Origin: Branchiostoma lanceolatum
Taxonomy: Eukaryota > Chordata > Leptocardii > Amphioxiformes > Branchiostomatidae
Assembly: GCF_035083965.1 (NCBI RefSeq)
Contig: NC_089724.1
Span: 28,333,435 to 28,397,434 of the forward strand
Length of the DNA stretch: 64,000 nt
Direction of reading: 5' to 3'
In this document: positions 57,420 through 64,000 of the stretch, piece by piece
How positions within the stretch are numbered: position 1 is the first letter of the stretch
How the letters are laid out: each line of letters starts with the position of its first letter
The notes under the pieces: model-generated
What the model was told of the DNA's origin: nothing
The model's database searches: none
What the model saw: the letters and a program-made list of their open reading frames with translations, nothing else
Position numbers and translations under genes: made by a program

Positions 57420-57959
57420 CGAAAAATATGGAGCTGAAAACCGAGGAGAAAACGCATTATTCGCGCCTTATTTTCTGGGATTACTTCGTATCGCGGATAA
57501 ACTTCGGTTTGAGACTGAACTGGCATGACGTCACGGAAATTACCGACAGATCTTCTTCTTACCGGGAAGACTTGTTTTATCAACTTGAACCTACAACAAC
57601 AAACGTTCGAACTATATACATCGGGAAGGAAGGATGTTAGGACAATTTTCACCGAAAGAGAAGAGAGGACAAAGCACAAAGTGAGAAGAAACGAGGCGAC
57701 AAGCGGCTGTACAAGATGCAAGATTCAACATTCCACCACAAGAACCCGGACAACGTTGTGGTCGTTCTTCTTTTTTCGTTCATCTCAAAATGTCTTCAAA
57801 TGTTGCGTCATTGCGTCACAGAAAGGGAAGCGAAAGGGCTGTGAAACTGTATGGACGAAAATTGATAGGCAAAACTCAGGATTTGGGGAGGAATGCAGCA
57901 AGATTTGGAGTCGATGCAGTCAACAAAATCAAGCACGTGTGACGTCATGACAGGCCTAG
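57420..57959 (+). promoter_or_regulatory. Possible promoter and 5' UTR exon with CRE-like sites
   Basis: Two TGACGTCA palindromes (57526-57533 and 57940-57947) and a CACGTG at about 57934 lie around a block that ends in a good donor (CTAG|GTAAGA at 57960). No long reading frame continues through it. A + strand exon with ATG at 59049 could be its partner. Promoter identity is inferred from motifs only. Confidence 0.35.
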
Positions 57960-58767
57960 GTAAGATCTTTTGAAAACATTTTCGTCATTTCTCAGAGAAA
58001 ATTCTCAATGAAAACTTCCAGTCCCTCAGAAAAGTTCAGAATATGCTTCGCACATAAATATTCTGAATGGCTGTGTAAAGTTTCTGTGTATCTTTTGTGA
58101 CAAAAAATTATTTGTGAGAAAAACAAGGTCCAAGTTTTTTGAGCGCGCCACAACACAAGAACAGATCTTGAACAGATGCAGCATACTGTGAAAGTTTCTA
58201 ATTTGTTCACAAACCTGAACAAGTAAGCTACAATGCTGCGATTCACTAAAATGTAAAAGGATTTCATGGTTAACTTGTTGATTTACGTTTTGAGTGAAAG
58301 GATATACTAGTATAACGTTGATGTAATAATTGACACAGTGAATGGTGCGGTCTGTAATGGGTCGGGAATACGTCGGGAATGTTATTTGAGAATTGGTCGG
58401 AAAATCGCCGTCTCTCGGGGAATTTGGTCGGGATTTAGTCGGTTGAAGGGTGCTACCCGACAAAAGGATTAGTGGCTATTGAAGAGTTTTACACTATTGA
58501 CAGGATGATCCTATGATGTATGCATTCCTATGCAATTTTTTGTAATCTACTCTTGCACAATCTGCCAATATTGATTTTCATAATGTTTTCATCATACAAA
58601 TAATTTCTTTAATTTTATAATCATGATTTTGCTCTAGGAGCATCCATATGTACATCATTGTCAGGTGCTTTCCAGAAATGCTTCCTAACATTATCAATGA
58701 GTCAGAAAGCAGATGAATAGGATGTATGACATCTAAGTTGATATTGCAGTTATGTTGCATGATAAGA

Positions 58768-58970
58768 TACTGTAAATGCAGAAATGTTAGGTGTAATTTC
58801 GCGGTAAGGAGAAAATGGATTGTTGCGGTGGTTTTGAGATCACGTTTAAACAATAATAGTGCTACAATCACACAATGGAACGGCTTTTCGCATGTTTTTA
58901 AGGTTGTGGTAAAGAGTTAATCGATGAAAGTCATGACCATAAAACCACAAATATTTCTGCATTTACAGCA
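58768..58970. mobile_element. MITE-like foldback element, copy 3
   Basis: Ends TACTGTAAATGCA (58768) and TGCATTTACAGCA (58958-58970), one mismatch from copies 1 and 2. The interior again carries the GGAGAAAATGGA block seen in copy 2. Confidence 0.75.
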
Positions 58971-59048
58971 CAGGGAATGATGTCGATTTAGTATATTTTT
59001 ACTCTGTATAGTGTACGCGGAGAGGGTCTACAGAGCCCTTGAGCTCAG

Positions 59049-59840
59049 ATGGTGGAGCAGTCAATGCTTCAGGCCTGTGAGGAGGCAAAGAAAACAACTG
59101 CTGACATGGAGAACAATGGTACATTGCACACTTTACATGCAGCTGTTAGTGTTATTTGTTTGTTACATATCTGGTATAAAATGCCTTTAAGTAATGGCAT
59201 AACACACCTGGTTTGTACTGACGAGTACAAGCTGCATATCTGGACAGATTTATTAGATCCGCTCACATCAGGATGGTCTGGTGTGGTGTATTCTTTTACC
59301 TGCTAGTGGTGCCCCTCTCCTCAACCACGGGACTTGGTATTTTATGCCAGAGTCTGGAAAAAACACAAGCTGATGCAGACTTTTTAGTTGGTGAAGCGCA
59401 GTGGCGTCGTGAGGTAGAATAGGTATGAATATGGTCATGGTTCGGTTTGAAAGGGCAGAATCGACGACTAGCTTACATCCCAGTTCACGACTTGCAGGGA
59501 ATTTGGACAGCCATTCCCGACTCAAACAGCTGCCTACGGCCAAACAAGACTTGCATGTTGTTTACTTTTTTTTTACATTAGAATTAATATACAATACGTC
59601 ATAACATATTTGCATAGAGTAGGCCACATATTTGTAGGTGTAGTTAGTTACAGATATCAATCTTCATCCATCCTCTAACATGTACCTCTCTTTCCCCATG
59701 TAGAAGACAAATGTGCTGAGGGAAACAAACAGCAGCTTTATTTTCTACCAGTACATCTGACGCCCTTCAAGAACAGCATCCAAGCGAGTGGAAACACACA
59801 TACTTCAGGGAGAGGGTTTGGGAAAAGTCTTTCAATATGA
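59049..59840 (+). CDS. Possible small two-exon protein, 68 residues (59049-59118, 59704-59840)
   Basis: ATG at 59049 opens 23 codons (start MVEQSMLQACEEAKKTTADM) to a donor (AATG|GTACAT). A strong acceptor (TTTCCCCATGTAG) precedes 59704 in matching phase, and the frame ends at TGA 59838-59840. In a different frame, 59752-59974 is open for 74 codons between an acceptor (TTTTCTACCAG) and a donor (CATACAG|GTATTG). So either there is alternative splicing or one reading is spurious. No family is recognised. Confidence 0.35.
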
Positions 59841-60119
59841 TGTACTTGCATGATGGTAAATTGATGATGGATTCTCCTGGTGAATCAACAGATGAATTTA
59901 TAGTACATGATGGTCTTAATGCTCTGAGTATGAATGGTTCTGGATTGGAACCGTTTGAAGTGAACATCATACAGGTATTGCTAAACACCACAATTGACTA
60001 CAACTGATCACAACCAGGTATGATACTAGTATGCAGTGGATTTATTAACCCCTACATGGAAAGTGCAAACAGACAGTAACTAAATTGTGAAACAGATCAA
60101 TACTGTTTGAAACTAAATG

Positions 60120-60155
60120 TTACAGAATTTTTTTTTTTTTGGGGGGGGGGGGGGA
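60120..60155. repeat. Poly-T then poly-G homopolymer tract
   Basis: T-run followed by a G-run at about 60127-60153; prone to sequencing error. The stretch 59975-60912 otherwise holds AT-rich relatives of the 1 kb repeat (about 60300-60900) and no gene. Confidence 0.8.
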
Positions 60156-60929
60156 CAACCATGCATATATCTTATAATATCTTATTAGAAATGTTTATAT
60201 TCCTATGGAAGCCTGCACCTTAACAATAACCTCAATGACCTACAGTCGCCAGTGCCCCTCATAGTATGATACCCTTGGAGGCTTGAGTAGTATAGGAGAC
60301 CATCAAGAAGGTTATGTTTTCAGAGTTTTGTGTACATGTCTGTTAGCAGGATAACTCTAGAAGTCATGAATGTATATTAATCTTTATCATATTGGGCATG
60401 TTGGTAGCTGTGGAAGGAAGAGATTAGATTATGGGCCCCTACCAGCTTCCCATGGTACTGCAGTAGAAATTCCAGTTTTCATATCCCGTGTTCTGGACAT
60501 TACGGTCATGATTTTTCAGAGGTAGGCAATTGGGCTTGTGAATAAGGGACAATGGTACTGCCACCTAAAAACTAAAAAAGAAGAGGGACATCAAAAAGAG
60601 AGGAACATGTACACCATGCAAATGAAAATCTAATTTACATAATAAATGTAAAATGTCAACATTTCATGTTGGAAAAGATTCCATCAGCATTTGGAAGTAC
60701 AAACTTTAAGTAAAGATGAACATCATTATACATGAATAAAGCACATCAGGGCCTCATTTGCATATCTAATGAAAAGAGGCTAAAATAGTTTTTGCTCAGA
60801 TATAACTTGCATACTTTGGACACTTATTTGGGTAAAGAGGATCATTGACTGATGTAGTACATGCCAATGAGGACCTTATTCACATAATGAGAAAAAATAT
60901 GTCAACTGAAGGTTATCCAAACACCAGAA

Positions 60930-61935
60930 AGACGTCATGAGATAATTTGAAGTCAATTTGTAGGGGCTTCTTCTCGCCCCTAGCCATTATATACTTCATG
61001 TGACAGGTGTCTTGAAAAACAGAGAGCGAAGCATGGTACGTGCAAAATAAGCAACAAGGCTTACATAGACTCTCCAGGCATACCGGCTGGTTTCCTACGA
61101 CGGCATTGGTCTCGCCTAAGATGGGAGGCATTGCTAACAAGGGACCAGTTTCACCGCTATTGCCTAACACCTGAAAGACGTCAGACATGGCATGTCAAAT
61201 TGTCGGGGCTTCTTCTTGCCCCTAGCCATACTTCATATGACGGGTGTCTTGAAAAATAGAGAGCGATGCATGGTACGTGCAAAGCAAGCTACAAGGCTTA
61301 CATAGACTCTCCCGGCATACCGGCTGGTTTCCTAAGACGGCATTGGTCTCGCCTAAGATGGGAGGCATTGCTAACAAGGGACCAGTTTCACCGCTATTGC
61401 CTAACACCTGAAAGACGTCAGACATGGCATGTCAAATTGTCGGGGCTTCTTCTCGCCCCTAGCCATACTTCATATGACGGGTGTCTTGAAAAATAGAGAG
61501 CGAAGCATGGTACGTGCAAAGTAAGCTACAAGGCTTACATAGACTCTCCCGGCATACCGGCTGGTTTCCTAAGACAGCATTGGTCTCGCCTAAGATGGGA
61601 GGCATTGCTAACAAGGGACCAGTTTCACCGCTATTGCCTAACACCTGAAAGACGTCAGACATGGCATGTCAAATTGTCGGGGCTTCTTCTCGCCCCTAGC
61701 CATACTTCATATGACGGGTGTCTTGAAAAATAGAGAGCGAAGCATGGTACGTGCAAAGTAAGCTACAAGGCTTACATAGACTCTCCCGGCATACCGGCTG
61801 GTTTCCTAAGACGGCATTGGTCTCGCCTAAGATGGGAGGCATTGCTAACAAGGGGCCAGTTTCACCGCTATTGCCTAACACCTGAAAAACGTCAGACATT
61901 TCATGTTCATGAGATAAAGTTTAATTGTCAGGACT
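60930..61935. repeat. Satellite with 237 bp unit, four copies
   Basis: Three near-identical copies (starting about 61200, 61437 and 61674) and one more diverged copy (about 60933-61200). The unit contains GGGCTTCTTCTCGCCCCTAG, ACGTGCAAAG.AAGCTACAAG and GCATACCGGCTGGTTTCCTA. The matching 67-residue - strand frames only reflect the repeat. Flanking DNA resembles the 1 kb repeat, so the array may sit inside one. Confidence 0.85.
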
Positions 61936-62885
61936 TCTTCTTGCCCCCTATCCATACGACAGACGGAAGTATCAAACTACCATCATTTTGCTGCTAAGGT
62001 ACATGTATTCTAATTTTTTGTCAACAAAATTTGCATAATTTATACCTATCAATATTCCTCTCTTTTCCAGCTGTATATGCTTGTTGCTTGAAAATCCTAT
62101 CATGGTACATGGGAAATCGATGAAATTTCCTCATTGATTTTGCAGATTAGCTTCTAATTTGAACAATTAGCATCTTCCTGTGTTAATCATCACCTAAGTG
62201 ATGTACATGCCAAACACAACTGAAACGGGATTTGTTTTGCGATGGCCCACTAACACTGCAAGATGTATGTTGACCTATTGTCCCAAATTCCAAGACCGCT
62301 GCTTTTATGATAGTAAACGTGCACATTTCCAATTTTACCTAAGTAATTATGTAGAATAGGTTCTTTTTAAAATTCCACAACATAGGTCTCATTATGTTAA
62401 TCAACATCCAAGATACCTATGTATGAAAAAATAATGAAAAGCCAGCAATCCCTTCTTGAGTTATCCTGTTCGAAAGTTTCCAACAAAAAGACCCACTGCA
62501 ATTCCATACCAGCTGCTAGGGAGTTCAAGCTCACTCCTTGCTCCAAGAGCTATCTACCACTTAAAAACCAGGACCCTATTATTTTGAAGTTCCACTGCAG
62601 TACCGTAGGAAGTTGCTTGGAATCCCATTATCGAACTTAACTTTTGTTTTTCAACACCTACCCTTCTATTGAATATATAATGAGGACATACACGTTCTGC
62701 TGCATTACTGTAAGATGCCGCGAGGAAATCCATTATCAAGGTTAACCTTTGTCTTACCAACATCTACCTAACTACAAAACATCTATCCACAGCTTGTTGG
62801 GTTATCCTGATTACATCGAACCCACATGCATCCACAGCCACGTCACCATGAAACAGTTCTGGTGGAGATTTTGATGCTCAACACC
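61936..62885. other. No gene recognised
   Basis: AT-rich; contains GTACCGTAGGAAG and CTGCATTACTGTAAGATGCC blocks related in reverse orientation to the repeat near 29860-30040. No exon is supported. Confidence 0.5.
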
Positions 62886-62939
62886 ACATATTTCATATGT
62901 ACAACCATACCTATCCTTGGTGTCGAAATATTATCCACA

Positions 62940-63335
62940 CACTGACATACCTGTCACTGATGCTGAACACTACACCTGTCAGACATACAACCACACCTGT
63001 CCTCACTGTAAACCACACTTGTCAGACAGAAAACCACACAACCACACCTGACTTCAGTACTGAACACCACACCTGTCAGACATACAACCACACCTGTCCT
63101 TGGTGCTGACAACTACATCTGTCAGGCATACAACCAAACCGTCCATCAGTGCTGAATACCACACCTGTCAGACATAAAACCGCACCTGTCCTTGGTGCTG
63201 AACACCACACCTGTCAGATATACAATCACACCTGTCCTTGGTGCCGAACACCACAAATGTCCGACTTACAACCAAACTTGTCCTTGGTGCTCAACACCAC
63301 ATCTGTCAAACAAACAACCTCCCCTGTCTTTGGTG
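62940..63335 (+). repeat. ACCACACCTGTCAGACATAC-type minisatellite
   Basis: About eight imperfect units built from ACCACACCTGTCAGACATAC and CCTTGGTGCTGAACACCACA. Reading frames through it are repeat translations, not genes. Confidence 0.8.
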
Positions 63336-63581
63336 CTCAAGTTGTTTAACATGAGTATGTACACTAGCTGTATGTTTCACTATTGTATTGCTTTAATTTT
63401 TCCTCACGTCATTGTGTTATTTGTAATCATTACTGTTGTTTTTATTGTTGTATGCATGAGAAGGGCCTCGCCAAGAAATCACTGATTGTAGCTAAATAAT
63501 CTTGAAAAATATGTGAATAAATAAGATTACAAACTTTCGTACTGTGTTTTTACGAGACACCCAGGTTCTATCCGTAGGTTA

Positions 63582-64000
63582 TCATTCCAATGACACAGGG
63601 TCAGATTCAGCTATCCATAGGGTGTGTCATTCCAATGACACAGGGTCAGATTCAGCTATCCACAGGGCGTGTCATTCCAATGACACAGGGTCAGATTCAG
63701 TATTCCATAGGGTGTGTCATTCAAGTGACACGGGGTCAGATTCAGCTATTCGTAGGGTGTATCATTCCAATGACAAAGGGTCAGGTTCAGCTATCCATAG
63801 GGTGTGTCATTCCAGTGACACGGGGTCAGATTCAGCTATTCGTAGGGTGTATCATTCCAATGACACAGGGTCAGATTCAGCTATCCATAGGGCGTGTTAT
63901 TCCAATGACACAGGGTCAGATTCAGCTATCCATAGGGCGTGTCATTCCAGTGACACGGGGTCAGATTCAGCTATTCGTAGGGTGTATCATTCCAATAACA
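63582..64000. repeat. 45 bp satellite with a palindromic core, truncated by the window end
   Basis: Nine to ten copies starting near 63582, 63627 and 63672, each with TGTCATTCCAATGACACAGG, whose TGTCATT/AATGACA arms are inverted, then GTCAGATTCAGCTATCC. Variants change one base at a few positions, and the array continues beyond 64000. Confidence 0.85.

Noticed and set aside
57410-57721. A 103-residue - strand frame with a signal-like start
   Set aside because: No splice or family support, and it overlaps the better-supported possible + strand 5' exon.
61222-61899. Identical 67-residue - strand frames
   Set aside because: They follow the 237 bp satellite, have no start context or splice support, and match no family.
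63582-64000. Regular short repeats as a CRISPR array
   Set aside because: There are no unique spacers, and the DNA is eukaryotic.

Overview
The window looks like metazoan nuclear DNA, most likely from a cephalochordate (lancelet, Branchiostoma-like). This is an inference. It rests on small GT-AG exons in large introns, two long C2H2 zinc-finger genes, a nucleotidyltransferase-TPR protein and a GT4-type glycosyltransferase gene of kinds common in invertebrate deuterostome and cnidarian gene families, and very dense short inverted-repeat transposons and tRNA-derived SINEs. Nothing looks prokaryotic or viral. I saw no rRNA gene, free-standing tRNA gene or CRISPR array.

Layout. (1) 1-7.7 kb, mostly + strand: a TIR element, then part of a glycosyltransferase (GT-B/GT4) gene with a single-base frameshift and a following Cys/His-rich exon, then repeats and a ~560 bp palindrome. 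(2) 7.76-24.5 kb, - strand: a complete 12-exon BTB/POZ-C2H2 gene whose exon phases all match and give 738 residues. One finger exon is followed by an array of 161 bp duplicate exon ends. (3) 26.6-38.4 kb, - strand: a second complete 11-exon C2H2 gene of 1,248 residues, also with local duplications of exon ends. (4) 40.2-41.8 kb, + strand: a two-exon TMEM53/DUF829-like gene of 275 residues with a TATA box and a 3' SINE. (5) 43.4-51.3 kb, + strand: a nucleotidyltransferase-TPR gene (about 1,786 residues, 17 TPRs of about 44 residues) with one internal frameshift and a decayed 18th repeat. (6) 51.7-53.4 kb: a long GT microsatellite and a 5'-truncated non-LTR reverse transcriptase on the - strand. 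(7) 53.4-64 kb: gene-poor, with a few short candidate exons, a 237 bp satellite, a minisatellite, and a 45 bp satellite that runs off the window end.

The most unusual theme lies in the two zinc-finger genes. At least eight partial exon duplications lie in introns or flanking DNA next to their parent exon, and nearly all include the splice junction. Two of them expanded into arrays: 161 bp units in the first gene and 30/39 bp units in the second. The 161 bp array creates many candidate exons that keep frame only when used singly. The 30/39 bp array creates eight 5' splice sites that all keep the same phase. The glycosyltransferase and NTase-TPR genes resemble families often linked to innate sensing in invertebrates, but that role is inferred from family resemblance only.

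Exon coordinates were derived by hand from splice consensus, phase matching and protein continuity. No search or alignment was run.
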